A stretch of 64,000 nucleotides of DNA from Streptomyces sp. T12 (GTDB lineage: Bacteria; Actinomycetota; Actinomycetes; Streptomycetales; Streptomycetaceae): assembly GCF_028736035.1 (NCBI RefSeq), contig NZ_CP117866.1, positions 4,092,001 through 4,156,000 on the forward strand, written 5' to 3'. The notes below the pieces were generated by a model, which saw only the letters and a list, made by a program, of their open reading frames with translations, was not told the origin of the DNA and made no database searches. Below are positions 1 through 9,806 of the stretch, piece after piece; the first letter of the stretch is position 1; the number at the start of each line of letters is the position of its first letter. Position numbers and translations under genes: made by a program.

Positions 1-931
<931 letters not shown>

Positions 932-3061
932 GTGACAAGTCCGGCCGGCCCTCCCCCCACGGGCAGCGACGGTGGCGAGCGAAAGCAGTTGAAGCTGCTC
1001 GCGGTGACCGCGTGCCCGACCGGCATCGCGCACACGTACATGGCGGCGGAGAAGCTCGCGCAGGCTGCCGAGAGCCGCGGTATCGAGATGAAGGTGGAGA
1101 CCCAGGGATCCATCGGGGCTGAAAACGTCCTGGATGACAACGATGTCAAGCACGCGGACGGCATCATCGTCGCCGCGGACAAGGACGTGGACCTGAGCCG
1201 TTTCGCGGGCAAGCGGGTCCTTACGGTCGGGGTGGCCGAGGGCATTCACCACCCCGAGCGGCTGATCGAACGGGTGCTGGCGGCGCCCGTGCACGAGGCG
1301 GGGGCCGCGCCTGCGGCCTCAGCGGCCGACGGTGGCGTCGGCGGCGGCAAGGAGCGGAGCGTCGGATACAAGGCGCTGATGAACGGGGTCAGTTACATGA
1401 TCCCGTTCGTCGTGGTCGGCGGGCTGCTGATCGCGATCTCGCTCTCGCTGGGCGGGCACACGGACCCGTCGGGCGGTCTGGTCATCCCGAAGGACTCCTT
1501 CTGGATGGACATCAACAACATCGGCGTCATCGGCTTCACGCTGATGGTGCCGATTCTGTCCGGCTACATCGCGTATGCGATTGGGGATCGGCCCGCGCTC
1601 GTGCCGGGCATGATCGGTGGCTGGATCGCCAACACCGGTGAGCTGTATGACTCCAAGGCGGGCGCCGGGTTCATCGGGGCGATCGTGACCGGGTTCCTCG
1701 CCGGGTATCTGGTGCTGTGGATCAAGAAGGTCAAGGTCCCGAAGTTCGTGCAGCCGATCATGCCGATCATCGTGATCCCGATCGTGGCGACCACGGCGCT
1801 CGGGCTGTTCTTCATCTACGTGATCGGGAAGCCGATCTCCTGGGTGTTCGAGCACCTGACCAGCTGGCTCAGCGGCATGACCGGCACGAGTGCGATCCTG
1901 CTCGGTGCCATTCTCGGGCTGATGATCGCGTTCGACATGGGCGGACCGGTCAACAAGACGGCGTTCCTGTTCGGCGCCGGGCTCATCGCGACCGGCAACC
2001 AGACGGTCATGGGCATGTGCGCGGCCGCGATCCCGGTCATGCCGTTGGGTCAGGGCCTGGCCACGCTGATACGCAAGCGGCTGTACACCGAGCAGGAGCG
2101 GGAGACCGGGCTCGCCTCGCTGTTCATGGGCTGCTTCGGCATCTCCGAGGGCGCGATCCCCTTCGCCGCGGCGAGGCCCGCGCAGGTCATCCCCGCCAAC
2201 ATGCTGGGCGGCGCGGTGGCCGGTGCGATCGCCGGTGTCGCCGGCGTCGAGGACGCGGTGCCGCACGGCGGGCCGATCGTGGCCGTGCTGGGTGCGGTGA
2301 GCGGGGTGCCGATGTTCTTCGTGGCGGTGGTGATCGGCTCGGTCGTCACCGCGCTGACGACGGTCGCGCTGATCGACCTGCGCGAGCGCAGGCTGCGTGG
2401 GGAGGCGGCCGTCGGCACGGGTACGGGTACGGGTACGGCAGGTCCCGAGCCCGCGCTGGTCGGGGCGGGCGTCGGGGTGGCGGGTGCTGGCGAGCGAGGG
2501 GCCGTACGTGGGTCGGCGGCGGTCACGTCGAGCGCGGACAGCACGGTCGCTGCGGACAGCACCGTAGCTACGGAGACCGCTACGGCCGCAGAGGGCGACA
2601 CAGCCGAAGTTCTCTCCGGTTACCTCACCGAGCAGACCGTGAAGGTCGAACTCGACGCGGACGACAAGGAGTCCGCGATCCGGGAGATGGCCGCGCTGCT
2701 GGCGCGTACCGGCAGGGTCGCGGACGTGGACGAGTTGGTGGCGACCGCGCTCCGGAGGGAGGCGCAGGGGACGACCGGGCTCGGGGAGGAGATCGCGATT
2801 CCGCATGCCAAGACGGATGCGGTGACTGCGCCGGTCGTCGGTTTCGCTCGGTCCGCAGAGGGTGTCGAGTGGGACTCGCTGGACGGTACGAAGGCGAGGC
2901 TGGTGTTCATGATCGCCGTACCGGAAGCGGCTGCGGGGGACGAGCACCTGCGGATTCTGGCTCTGCTGTCGCGGAAGTTGATGGACGCCGGGTTCCGCGG
3001 GCGGCTGTTGGCAGCCGGCGACGAGGGCGCGGTGCTCGGCGTGCTGGGTGAGATCCGGTAG
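932..3061 (+). CDS. PTS sugar permease, IIB-IIC-IIA fusion (fructose class)
   Basis: This 709-residue enzyme II imports and phosphorylates a sugar using phosphate from HPr. The domain order is IIB, IIC, IIA. IIB spans about residues 20-120 with the phospho-cysteine in VTACPTGIAHT (Cys28). IIC spans about 145-485 and is strongly hydrophobic with FDMGGPVNKTAF and CFGISEGAIPFA motifs. IIA spans about 565-705 with the phospho-histidine in IAIPHAKTDA (His625). A low-complexity linker (about 490-560) carries a GTGTGTGTA run from a 6-base repeat near 2417. The start is GTG with AGGAGA upstream. The fructose-class match is clear, but no 1-phosphofructokinase or DeoR regulator is adjacent, so the true substrate is uncertain. 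Confidence 0.93.
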   Translation: MTSPAGPPPTGSDGGERKQLKLLAVTACPTGIAHTYMAAEKLAQAAESRGIEMKVETQGSIGAENVLDDNDVKHADGIIVAADKDVDLSRFAGKRVLTVGVAEGIHHPERLIERVLAAPVHEAGAAPAASAADGGVGGGKERSVGYKALMNGVSYMIPFVVVGGLLIAISLSLGGHTDPSGGLVIPKDSFWMDINNIGVIGFTLMVPILSGYIAYAIGDRPALVPGMIGGWIANTGELYDSKAGAGFIGAIVTGFLAGYLVLWIKKVKVPKFVQPIMPIIVIPIVATTALGLFFIYVIGKPISWVFEHLTSWLSGMTGTSAILLGAILGLMIAFDMGGPVNKTAFLFGAGLIATGNQTVMGMCAAAIPVMPLGQGLATLIRKRLYTEQERETGLASLFMGCFGISEGAIPFAAARPAQVIPANMLGGAVAGAIAGVAGVEDAVPHGGPIVAVLGAVSGVPMFFVAVVIGSVVTALTTVALIDLRERRLRGEAAVGTGTGTGTAGPEPALVGAGVGVAGAGERGAVRGSAAVTSSADSTVAADSTVATETATAAEGDTAEVLSGYLTEQTVKVELDADDKESAIREMAALLARTGRVADVDELVATALRREAQGTTGLGEEIAIPHAKTDAVTAPVVGFARSAEGVEWDSLDGTKARLVFMIAVPEAAAGDEHLRILALLSRKLMDAGFRGRLLAAGDEGAVLGVLGEIR

Positions 3062-3067
3062 CCGAGG

Positions 3068-3101
3068 TGCGGGCCCGTGGCCGTCACGCCGTGGGCCCGC
3101 A
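3068..3101 (+). terminator. Hairpin after the PTS gene
   Basis: Perfect 9-base arms (TGCGGGCCC and its complement) enclose a 16-base loop just after the PTS stop codon. There is no T run, as is common in this group. It probably ends PTS transcription before the signal peptidase gene. Confidence 0.5.
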
Positions 3102-3167
3102 TGGACGCGTCACCGACGGCCGCTACTCTCTGCCGCCGCGGACGTTCCGCCCGGGGAGGGAGTGCTG

Positions 3168-3836
3168 ATGGAGCAGGGACGAGGACTCGCGGTCACGGCG
3201 TGGGTGGTGGGCCCTCTGGGGCTGGTGCTGGTGATCGCCTCCGTGCTGTGGCTGCGGACGGGCTATGTGCTGTCCAGCGTGTCGAGCACGAGCATGAGGC
3301 CCACGTACGACATAGGCGACCGGATCGTCGCCGAGCGGGTGGGTGCGGAAGAGGTGGGGCGGGGCGATGTGGTGCTGTACACGGCGCCGGAGCGCTATCT
3401 GAACAGGCCCGTCGTGCAGCGCGTCATCGGCGTCGGCGGCGACCGCGTCGTCTGCTGCGAAGGCGCGGGCACGGCACGGGAGCGGCTCACCGTGAACGGG
3501 AAGCCGCTCAGCGAGCCGTATGCGATGGACGGCGTCGCCGACGGGACGCAGCGTCCGTACGACGTGACGGTGCCCGAAGGCCGGCTGTTCCTGCTCGGCG
3601 ACCACCGTCTGAACTCGCGCGACTCCCGCTTCTTCGCCGAGGACCACGGTGGGACGGTGCCCGTCGGCGCGGTCATGGGCCGGGTGACCGACAGCTATGT
3701 GATGCCGGTGCTGCTCGCCGTGGCCACGCTGCTCGGGCTTGTCCTCGCCGTCGCCGGGATCGTCTTCGGGGTCGCGGCGCGGAACGTACGGCGGCGGCCG
3801 GCGGCGCAGTTGGCGTTGTGGCCACCGCACTTGTGA
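3168..3836 (+). CDS. Signal peptidase I-like protein (S26) lacking the usual lysine
   Basis: This 222-residue membrane protein has the S26 layout. Residues about 8-29 form a membrane segment, then SSTSMRPTYDIGD carries the expected nucleophile Ser42, then the box-E motif GDHRLNSRDSR, and a second membrane segment lies at about 185-208. The general-base lysine normally found in a KRVxGxxGD motif is replaced by glutamine (VVQRVIGVGGDRV, Gln84). It may use another base, have altered specificity, or be a non-peptidase relative. The ATG at 3168 has a GGGGAGGG ribosome site; an upstream in-frame start would overlap the PTS gene and lacks one. It is convergent with the cation transporter. Confidence 0.85.
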   Translation: MEQGRGLAVTAWVVGPLGLVLVIASVLWLRTGYVLSSVSSTSMRPTYDIGDRIVAERVGAEEVGRGDVVLYTAPERYLNRPVVQRVIGVGGDRVVCCEGAGTARERLTVNGKPLSEPYAMDGVADGTQRPYDVTVPEGRLFLLGDHRLNSRDSRFFAEDHGGTVPVGAVMGRVTDSYVMPVLLAVATLLGLVLAVAGIVFGVAARNVRRRPAAQLALWPPHL

Positions 3837-3860
3837 CGGAACCCGCTGCCCGGGATACGC

Positions 3861-3897
3861 GACGGGGGCCCGCCGATCGACTCGGCGGGCCCCCGTC
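3861..3897. terminator. Bidirectional terminator, 16-base perfect stem
   Basis: GACGGGGGCCCGCCGA pairs perfectly with its complement across a 5-base loop. It sits in the 71-base gap between the convergent signal peptidase and cation transporter genes, so it most likely terminates both. Confidence 0.85.
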
Positions 3898-3907
3898 GTA
3901 CGGAACC

Positions 3908-4888
3908 TCAGTGCTCGGCGCCGTGCGGCGTCGGTCCTCCGGGCGTCGCCTCGCGGTCGGCGCCCTTGGCTGCCTCGGTCTCGCTGTAGATGTCGGGCTC
4001 GAGGTAGATCACGCGGGCGATCGGGACGGCCTCGCGGATGCGGGCCTCGGCGGCGTTGATGGCGGAGGCGACCTCGGCGGCGGTGTCCTCGTGCTGGACG
4101 GCGATCTTGGCGGCGACCAGGAGTTCCTCGGGGCCGAGGTGGAGCGTGCGCATGTGGATGATGCGGGTGACCGTGTCGCCGTCGACGAGGGCGGCCTCGA
4201 TCTTCTGGACGTCCTCGACGCCCGCGGCCTCACCGAGCAGCAGTGACTTGGTCTCGACTGCCAGGATGACGGCGATCAGGACGAGCAGGATGCCGATGCA
4301 GACGGTGCCGATGCCGTCCCAGACGCCGTCGCCGGTGAGCAGGGCCAGGCCGACGCCGCCCAGGGCGAGCACCAGACCGACCAGCGCGCCGAGGTCCTCC
4401 AGGAGGACGACGGGCAGTTCGGGGGCCTTGGCGTGGCGGACGAACTCCTTCCAGGACTTCCTGCCGCGCAGGACGTTGGACTCCTTGATGGCCGTGCGGA
4501 AGGAGAAGGCCTCGGCGATGATCGCGAAGACGAGGACACCGACCGGCCAGTACCAGTGCTCGATCTCGTGCGGGTGCTTGATCTTCTCGTAGCCCTCGTA
4601 GAGGGCGAACATGCCGCCGACCGAGAACAGGATGATCGAGACGAGGAAGGCGTAGATGTAACGCTCGCGGCCATAGCCGAAGGGGTGTTGCGGGGTCGCC
4701 TCGCGCTGGGACTTCTTGCCGCCGACCAGCAGCAGGGCCTGGTTGCCGGAGTCCGCGAGCGAGTGCACGCCCTCGGCGAGCATCGACGACGAGCCGCTGA
4801 ACGCGAACGCCACGAATTTCGATGCCGCGATCGCGAGGTTGGCGGCGAGTGCCGCCACGATCGCCTTGGTACCGCCTGCCGCGCTCAT
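3908..4888 (-). CDS. Cation diffusion facilitator (Zn/metal efflux) transporter
   Basis: This 326-residue inner-membrane antiporter of the CDF family exports divalent metal in exchange for protons. It shows SSMLAEGVHSLADSGNQALLL, the HxxxD metal site of helix 2, and later helices including VLLEDLGALVGLVLALGG with the second metal-site Asp. A cytoplasmic C-terminal domain (about 215-310) contains LLLGEAAGVEDVQKIEAAL and ends in a charged tail. The start MSAAGGTKAIV at 4888 is preferred: it has a GAAGGGAC ribosome site, whereas the frame upstream codes for atypical repetitive sequence. It lies in the leftward mannose block. The metal specificity is not visible. Confidence 0.9.
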   Translation of the reverse strand: MSAAGGTKAIVAALAANLAIAASKFVAFAFSGSSSMLAEGVHSLADSGNQALLLVGGKKSQREATPQHPFGYGRERYIYAFLVSIILFSVGGMFALYEGYEKIKHPHEIEHWYWPVGVLVFAIIAEAFSFRTAIKESNVLRGRKSWKEFVRHAKAPELPVVLLEDLGALVGLVLALGGVGLALLTGDGVWDGIGTVCIGILLVLIAVILAVETKSLLLGEAAGVEDVQKIEAALVDGDTVTRIIHMRTLHLGPEELLVAAKIAVQHEDTAAEVASAINAAEARIREAVPIARVIYLEPDIYSETEAAKGADREATPGGPTPHGAEH

Positions 4889-5059
4889 GTGTCGCGTTGT
4901 CCCTTCGCCTTCGTAGCCTTCGTGGCCTTCATACGTACGCCGTCCAGGCGTCACCGACGGGAGCGCGCGGCCCCCGATCGGCTTTGCCCGTCCTTTGCCG
5001 GTGGGCCATTGTTGCAGCCCGGTCCGACAACGGCGCGCCGGGTCGTCCGATGCCCTCGG

Positions 5060-6211
5060 TCAGGCGACGACCGTGGCCCGGAAGACCGTACCGGTACCGG
5101 ACACTTCGGCCTTTTCACCCGCCGGTACGAAGGCGGACTGACCCGGCGTCAGCTCGTGCTCCCCGGCGCGGACGGAACCCGCCGTGCAGAGCAGGATCTG
5201 CGGGGTCGCGCGCGTGAGGTCGTGCGCGGTGGTGCCCTCCGGGAGGACGTAGCGGGACAGCCGGAACTCGTCGATCGGGGTCTCGTAGACCTCCTCGCCG
5301 TCCGGGGACGCCTCGGGGCGCAGCACGCCCGGGTCGCTCGGCTCGAAGCGGACGATGCGCAGGAGTTCGGGCACGTCGACGTGCTTGGGGGTCAGGCCGC
5401 AGCGCAGGACGTTGTCGGAGTTGGCCATGATCTCGACGCCGAGGCCGTTGAGGTAGGCGTGCGGGATGCCGGCGCCGAGGAACAGGGCCTCGCCGGGCTG
5501 CAGGCGGACGTAGTTGAGGAGCATGGCTGCGATGACACCGGGGTCGCCCGGGTAGTGGTGGGCGATGTCGGCGTACGGGGCGTAGTCGCCGCCGAGGCGG
5601 GAGCAGGCGGCCGCGGCCTCGGTGACGGTGTGGGCCATCTCGTCCGGGTCGGCGGTGAGGACGGCGGTGAGGACCTCACGCAGCGCCGCCTCCTCGGGGT
5701 GCGCGTGCAGCAGGTCGACGTACGGCTTGAGGGAGTCGACGCCGAGGCCGTCGAGCAGGTCGGCGGCGCTGAGCGGGTCGCGGAAGCCGCACAGGCCGTC
5801 GAACTCGGTGAGCGCGCAGATCAGTTCGGGCTTGTGGTTGGCGTCCTTGTAGTTGCGGTGGCCCGCGCCCACGGGGATGTTGCGGCGCTCTTCGTCCTCG
5901 TAACCCTCCTTCGCCTGCGCCAGGTTGGGGTGCACCTGGAGGGAGAGCGGGGCGCCGGCGGCGAGGATCTTGAGGAGGAAGGGCAGGCGGGGGCCGAACT
6001 TCGCCACGGCCGCGGCGCCCAGCTCGCGCTCCGGGTCGGCCTCGATGACCTCGACGAGCGTCCCGCGCCCGGTGCGCGAGGGTGCGCCCGGGTGCGCGCC
6101 CATCCACATCTCCGCCTGCGGTTCACCGGTCGGCTCGGTGCCGAGGAGCTGCGGGATGGCGGTGGTGGAACCCCAGGCGTAGGGGCGGATGGTGTTGTCG
6201 AGGCGGTCCAT
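5060..6211 (-). CDS. manA: Mannose-6-phosphate isomerase, class I
   Basis: This 383-residue zinc enzyme interconverts fructose-6-phosphate and mannose-6-phosphate, the entry to mannose activation. The start MDRLDNTIRPYAWGSTTAIPQLLG and the metal-site segment LSLQVHPNLAQAKEGYEDEE are family hallmarks, and LFLGAGIPHAYLNGLGVEIMANSDNVLRCG follows (written here as one continuous region, residues about 240-270). Length is normal. It sits downstream of the SIS-domain, Trm112-like and manB genes on the same strand, consistent with a mannose block feeding GDP-mannose synthesis for wall glycans and protein O-mannosylation. Confidence 0.95.
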   Translation of the reverse strand: MDRLDNTIRPYAWGSTTAIPQLLGTEPTGEPQAEMWMGAHPGAPSRTGRGTLVEVIEADPERELGAAAVAKFGPRLPFLLKILAAGAPLSLQVHPNLAQAKEGYEDEERRNIPVGAGHRNYKDANHKPELICALTEFDGLCGFRDPLSAADLLDGLGVDSLKPYVDLLHAHPEEAALREVLTAVLTADPDEMAHTVTEAAAACSRLGGDYAPYADIAHHYPGDPGVIAAMLLNYVRLQPGEALFLGAGIPHAYLNGLGVEIMANSDNVLRCGLTPKHVDVPELLRIVRFEPSDPGVLRPEASPDGEEVYETPIDEFRLSRYVLPEGTTAHDLTRATPQILLCTAGSVRAGEHELTPGQSAFVPAGEKAEVSGTGTVFRATVVA

Positions 6212-6338
6212 GCGGTCTTCTGCCTGCTCTCTGTGCGTGACGCCGGGTCTCTTCGGGTCTCATCGGTAGGACGCGGGTTCGCCTTGTGTACGACTGCTGG
6301 TTCTTGTGCGTACGGCTGTCACGGCGTCCTGGGACAGA

Positions 6339-7466
6339 TCAGGCTCCCGAGGCGAGCGCCAGGTAAACGGCGGCGAAATCCGTGATGGCGATCAGTTCCG
6401 CGAGGGTCTCGAGTTCGCCACCGGGCTCCGGCTCGAGTTCGCTGATCGGTGTGTCATGGCTGAGGGCCAGGTCCCGGGCGGCGGGCGCGGCGGTGAGGCC
6501 GCCGAGCGGGCGGTCGCGCAGCAGCACCACGCGCGCGTGCAGAGCCGGCGCCTCCTCCACGCGGTCGCGGAAGAAGTCGTCGGGGTCGGCGTTCCCCGCG
6601 AGCTTGCCGGCGAGCAGGGCGTTGTGCGAGTCGAGCGCTTCGGGCAGCTCTGCCACGAGGGCCGGGGAGCCGGCGAGCTCGGCGAGCGCGGCGGCGAGAC
6701 GGCGGCCGGCCGGGCCGGCGGAGACGCCCTCGGTCCAGATCAGCGGGAGCGTGTCGGCGAGTTCGGCCGCCAGGGTCTTGGCGGGGTTGCTGTAGGTCGC
6801 GATGGCCGGGCCGCAGCGTTCGGCGATGTGGTCGAGGCGGTCGGCGACCTTCTCCAGGGCCTCGGGCGGGGCGGTGAGCACGCCGGTGCGGTCGAGGAGC
6901 GCCAGGATCGGGGTGAGCAACGCCCACAGGACGCCGGGGGCGGAGGCCGCGATGGGTTCGTCCGGCTCGTACGGGGCGGTCGCCATCGGCACGAACAGGC
7001 CGTGGTTGTTGTGCACCGCTTCGGTGAGCGGGGAGCCGGCCGGGGCCACGGCGACGACCGTGCAGCCACGGCGGTAGGCCTGCTCGGCGAGCAGGGACAG
7101 GCCCGGCTCGGAGCCGTCGGGGGTGGTGATCAGCAGCAGGTCCACGGAGCCGGCCCAGCCGGGCAGCTCCCAGCGCAGGGCGCCCGCGGCGGGGGCGACA
7201 CCGGCCGGGGCCAGTCGGGTGACGGGGCTGGTGGCGCCGGCGAGCGTGCCGAGGAGGTCGGCGACGCAGATGGCGGCTGCGCCGGGGCCCGCGATGAGGA
7301 TGGCGCGGGGGCGGCCGTCGGGTTTGAGGTCGTGGACGCCTGCCTCGGCAGCGTGCCGGGCGGCGGTGCGGACGCGGGCGCCGGCTTCGGCCGCGCCGCG
7401 CAGCAGGGCACGGCGGTCGGCCTCTGCGAGCGCCTCCGGCGTGTCCAGCAGCGATTCGTCGAGCAT
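6339..7466 (-). CDS. SIS-domain sugar-phosphate isomerase-like protein
   Basis: This 375-residue protein has two SIS-like halves, the fold that binds phosphosugars. ILIAGPGAAAICVADLL (about 55-72) and LLLITTPDGSEPGLSLLAEQA look like the first SIS domain; a second half follows LIWTEGVSAGPAGRR. It resembles the bifunctional phosphoglucose/phosphomannose isomerase-like proteins always found beside manA and manB in actinobacteria. The start is ATG with GGAGG six bases upstream. Position between manA and the Trm112-like gene supports a role in mannose or glucose phosphate metabolism, but catalytic residues cannot be assigned by eye. Confidence 0.8.
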   Translation of the reverse strand: MLDESLLDTPEALAEADRRALLRGAAEAGARVRTAARHAAEAGVHDLKPDGRPRAILIAGPGAAAICVADLLGTLAGATSPVTRLAPAGVAPAAGALRWELPGWAGSVDLLLITTPDGSEPGLSLLAEQAYRRGCTVVAVAPAGSPLTEAVHNNHGLFVPMATAPYEPDEPIAASAPGVLWALLTPILALLDRTGVLTAPPEALEKVADRLDHIAERCGPAIATYSNPAKTLAAELADTLPLIWTEGVSAGPAGRRLAAALAELAGSPALVAELPEALDSHNALLAGKLAGNADPDDFFRDRVEEAPALHARVVLLRDRPLGGLTAAPAARDLALSHDTPISELEPEPGGELETLAELIAITDFAAVYLALASGA

Positions 7467-7833
7467 GGGCGGCAGCCTCCGATCGCCGGGTCGTCTGGGG
7501 CTCGGGTCCGGCGGGGTTGTGTTCTGCGCGGGTGTGTTCGCCGGGGTCTTTTGCTCGGTCGCGGGGTGGCCGCGGAGTGTCTTTGTTTGTCTTGGCGCGG
7601 GCGTGGTGTCTTTATGCGGGCGGGGGCTGTTTTTGTGGCCGTCGCCTGGTGCCGGTCAGCCGTTGCCTGCTGCCGGTCAGCCTTCGCCTGTTGCCTGTCA
7701 GCCGTTGCCGGTCGCTGTCGGCGTGGGGCCGGTCGGCGGTGGTCTCATGCCGTGGCCTGGTGTCCGTACGTCGGTGGTCGGCTTGTCTTTGGACGGTGAC
7801 CGGTGTCTTTACGCCGGTGGCCGTGGCGTCGCG
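7467..7833. other. Intergenic region, SIS gene/Trm112-like gene
   Basis: This 367-base gap is unusually T-rich on the + strand, with repeated GTGTCTTT words, and holds the three-copy 21-base repeat listed separately. I see no gene in it. Confidence 0.5.
7644..7706. repeat. Three tandem 21-base repeats
   Basis: Three adjoining near-identical 21-base units begin at 7644, 7665 and 7686, each of the form GCCTGnTGCCnGTCAGCCnTn. A partial fourth follows. The unit length is a multiple of three, but the stretch is not in a credible coding frame. Confidence 0.8.
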
Positions 7834-8004
7834 TTACGCGGGGCGGCGGGCCTCGTCGACGAGCAGAACGGGGATGCCGTCGCGGACGGGGTACGCCAGG
7901 CCGCAGTCCTGGCCGGTGCAGATCAGCTCGGCGTCCTGCTCCTTGAGGGGGGCGTGGCAGGCCGGGCAGGCGAGGATCTCCAGGAGGCCGGCTTCCAGCG
8001 GCAT
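7834..8004 (-). CDS. Trm112-like zinc-ribbon protein, 56 residues
   Basis: This small protein ([20 protein letters not shown]...) matches the Trm112/UPF0434 family: CPAC (Cys13, Cys16) and [12 protein letters not shown] (Cys29, Cys34) provide four zinc ligands, followed by the conserved [14 protein letters not shown]. In other organisms the family activates methyltransferases; in this actinobacterial neighbourhood its role is unknown. The ATG has a GAAGGGA ribosome site. It lies between manB and the SIS gene on the same strand. Confidence 0.88.
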   Translation of the reverse strand: MPLEAGLLEILACPACHAPLKEQDAELICTGQDCGLAYPVRDGIPVLLVDEARRPA

Positions 8005-8150
8005 GAGGGGGTCCCTTCTGGGGTGGGTGTGTGCGGTACGTGCGGGTGTGCGGATGTGCCTGGTCAGCGTACCGCCGGTGGGGGCGGGGTGCCGGGGTTG
8101 GACGGGGAGGGGTGGGCGGGGGTGGCGGTGCGGGTGCGGGTGGAGAGGGT

Positions 8151-8284
8151 TTCGCCCCCGCCGCCCCTACCCGTCCCATCCTGAAGGGGCTGCCGCCCCT
8201 TCGACCCGCCTCTGGGGGCTGCCGCCCCCAGACCCCCGCTTCGGCCCTGAACGGGCCTCGTCCTCAAACGCCGGACGGGCTGAA
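8151..8284. repeat. Dispersed GC-rich intergenic repeat, copy A
   Basis: This 134-base stretch occupies most of the 323-base gap between manB and the Trm112-like gene and recurs, diverged and with an insertion, at 23141-23303. Shared words in the same order include CGTCCCATCCTGAAGGG, CGCTTCGGCCCTGAACGGGC and GACGGGCTGA. It contains short inverted words (GGGGCTGCCGCCCC). It looks like a Streptomyces dispersed non-coding repeat downstream of genes. The remaining bases of the gap hold no visible gene. Confidence 0.8.
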
Positions 8285-8327
8285 TGACGCCGACCGGCGC
8301 GGGAAAGTGACCGCCTCAGCCCTCAGC

Positions 8328-9692
8328 TCAGCCCCTGATGATCGCCAGCGCCTCGTCCCGTACCTTCGCCATCGTCGCCTCGTCCCGGGCCTCGGCGTTC
8401 AGGCGCAGCAGCGGCTCGGTGTTGGACGGGCGGACGTTGAACCACCAGTCGGCGGCCGTGATGGTCAGGCCGTCGAGTTCGTCCAGTTCCACGCCCTCCT
8501 GGCCCTCGTACGCGGCCTTGATGGCCGCGAGGCGGCCCGCCTGGTCGGCGACGGTGGAGTTGATCTCGCCGGAGCCGGTGTAGCGGTCGTACTGGGCGAC
8601 CAGGCCGGAGAGGGGGCCGTCCTGGCCGCCCAGGGCCGCGAGGACGTGGAGGGCGGCCAGCATGCCCGTGTCGGCGTTCCAGAAGTCCTTGAAGTAGTAG
8701 TGGGCGGAGTGCTCGCCGCCGAAGATGGCGCCGGTCTGCGCCATTTCGGCCTTGATGAAGGAGTGGCCGACGCGGGTGCGGACCGGGGTGCCGCCGTTCT
8801 CCTTGACGACCTCCGGGACCGACCAGGACGTGATCAGGTTGTGGATGATCGTGCCCTTGCCGCCGTGCTTGGCGAGCTCGCGCGAGGCCACCAGGGCGGT
8901 GATGGCGGAGGGGGAGACCGGGGCGCCGTGCTCGTCGACGACGAAGCAGCGGTCGGCGTCGCCGTCGAAGGCGATGCCGAGGTCGGCGGACTCTTCGCGG
9001 ACTCGCTGCTGGAGGTCGACGATGTTCGCCGGGTCCAGCGGGTTCGCCTCGTGGTTCGGGAACGTGCCGTCCAGCTCGAAGTACATCGGGACGAGGGTGA
9101 GGGGCAGGCCCTCGAAGACCGTGGGGACCGTGTGCCCACCCATGCCGTTGCCCGCGTCGACGACGACCTTCAGGGGGCGGATGGAGGTCAGGTCGACGAG
9201 GGAGCGGAGGTGGGCGGCGTAGTCCTCCAACGTGTCTCGCTGCGTGATCGTGCCCGTCGTCTCCGCCGGCTCCGGGGCGCCCGAGTCGCTCCACCGCTCG
9301 GCCAGTTCGCGGATCTCCGCGAGGCCGGTGTCCTGGCCGACCGGGGCGGCGCCGGCGCGGCACATCTTGATGCCGTTGTACTGGGCCGGGTTGTGCGAGG
9401 CCGTGAACATCGCGCCCGGCAGGTTCAGCGCGCCCGAGGCGTAGTACAGCTGGTCGGTGGAGCACAGGCCGATCTCGGTGACGTCGACGCCCTGGGCCGC
9501 GGCTCCGCGCGCGAAGGCACGGGACAGGCCGGGGGACGAGGGCCGCATATCGTGCCCGATCACGATCGCGCTCGCGCCGGTCACCTGGACGAAGGCGGCC
9601 CCGAAGAGCTCGGCCAGCGGCTCGTCCCACTGGTCCGGGACGACCCCGCGGACGTCGTACGCCTTCACGAGCTGTGACAAATCAGCAGCCAC
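8328..9692 (-). CDS. manB: Phosphomannomutase/phosphoglucomutase
   Basis: This 454-residue mutase converts mannose-6-phosphate to mannose-1-phosphate, the step after ManA. The phosphoserine loop is GAMFTASHNP (Ser99), the magnesium loop is AFDGDADRCF, the sugar-binding loop is GGEHSAHYYF, and the C-terminal phosphate-binding region is WFNVRPSNTEPLLRLN. I place the start at GTG 9692 because AGGAGGG lies seven bases upstream; a TTG six bases earlier would abut the ribosome site. The product would feed the nucleotidyltransferase at 23327-24409. Confidence 0.95.
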   Translation of the reverse strand: MAADLSQLVKAYDVRGVVPDQWDEPLAELFGAAFVQVTGASAIVIGHDMRPSSPGLSRAFARGAAAQGVDVTEIGLCSTDQLYYASGALNLPGAMFTASHNPAQYNGIKMCRAGAAPVGQDTGLAEIRELAERWSDSGAPEPAETTGTITQRDTLEDYAAHLRSLVDLTSIRPLKVVVDAGNGMGGHTVPTVFEGLPLTLVPMYFELDGTFPNHEANPLDPANIVDLQQRVREESADLGIAFDGDADRCFVVDEHGAPVSPSAITALVASRELAKHGGKGTIIHNLITSWSVPEVVKENGGTPVRTRVGHSFIKAEMAQTGAIFGGEHSAHYYFKDFWNADTGMLAALHVLAALGGQDGPLSGLVAQYDRYTGSGEINSTVADQAGRLAAIKAAYEGQEGVELDELDGLTITAADWWFNVRPSNTEPLLRLNAEARDEATMAKVRDEALAIIRG

Positions 9693-9806
9693 GGCCAACC
9701 CTCCTGAAAGTCCTGTCGGTCACCCCAAACTACCCGCCCTCACTGACAGTGCGCTGTGTGGCCACTGAGTGGACTCCGAGCCGTGACCATCAGGTCAGCG
9801 CGGAGG

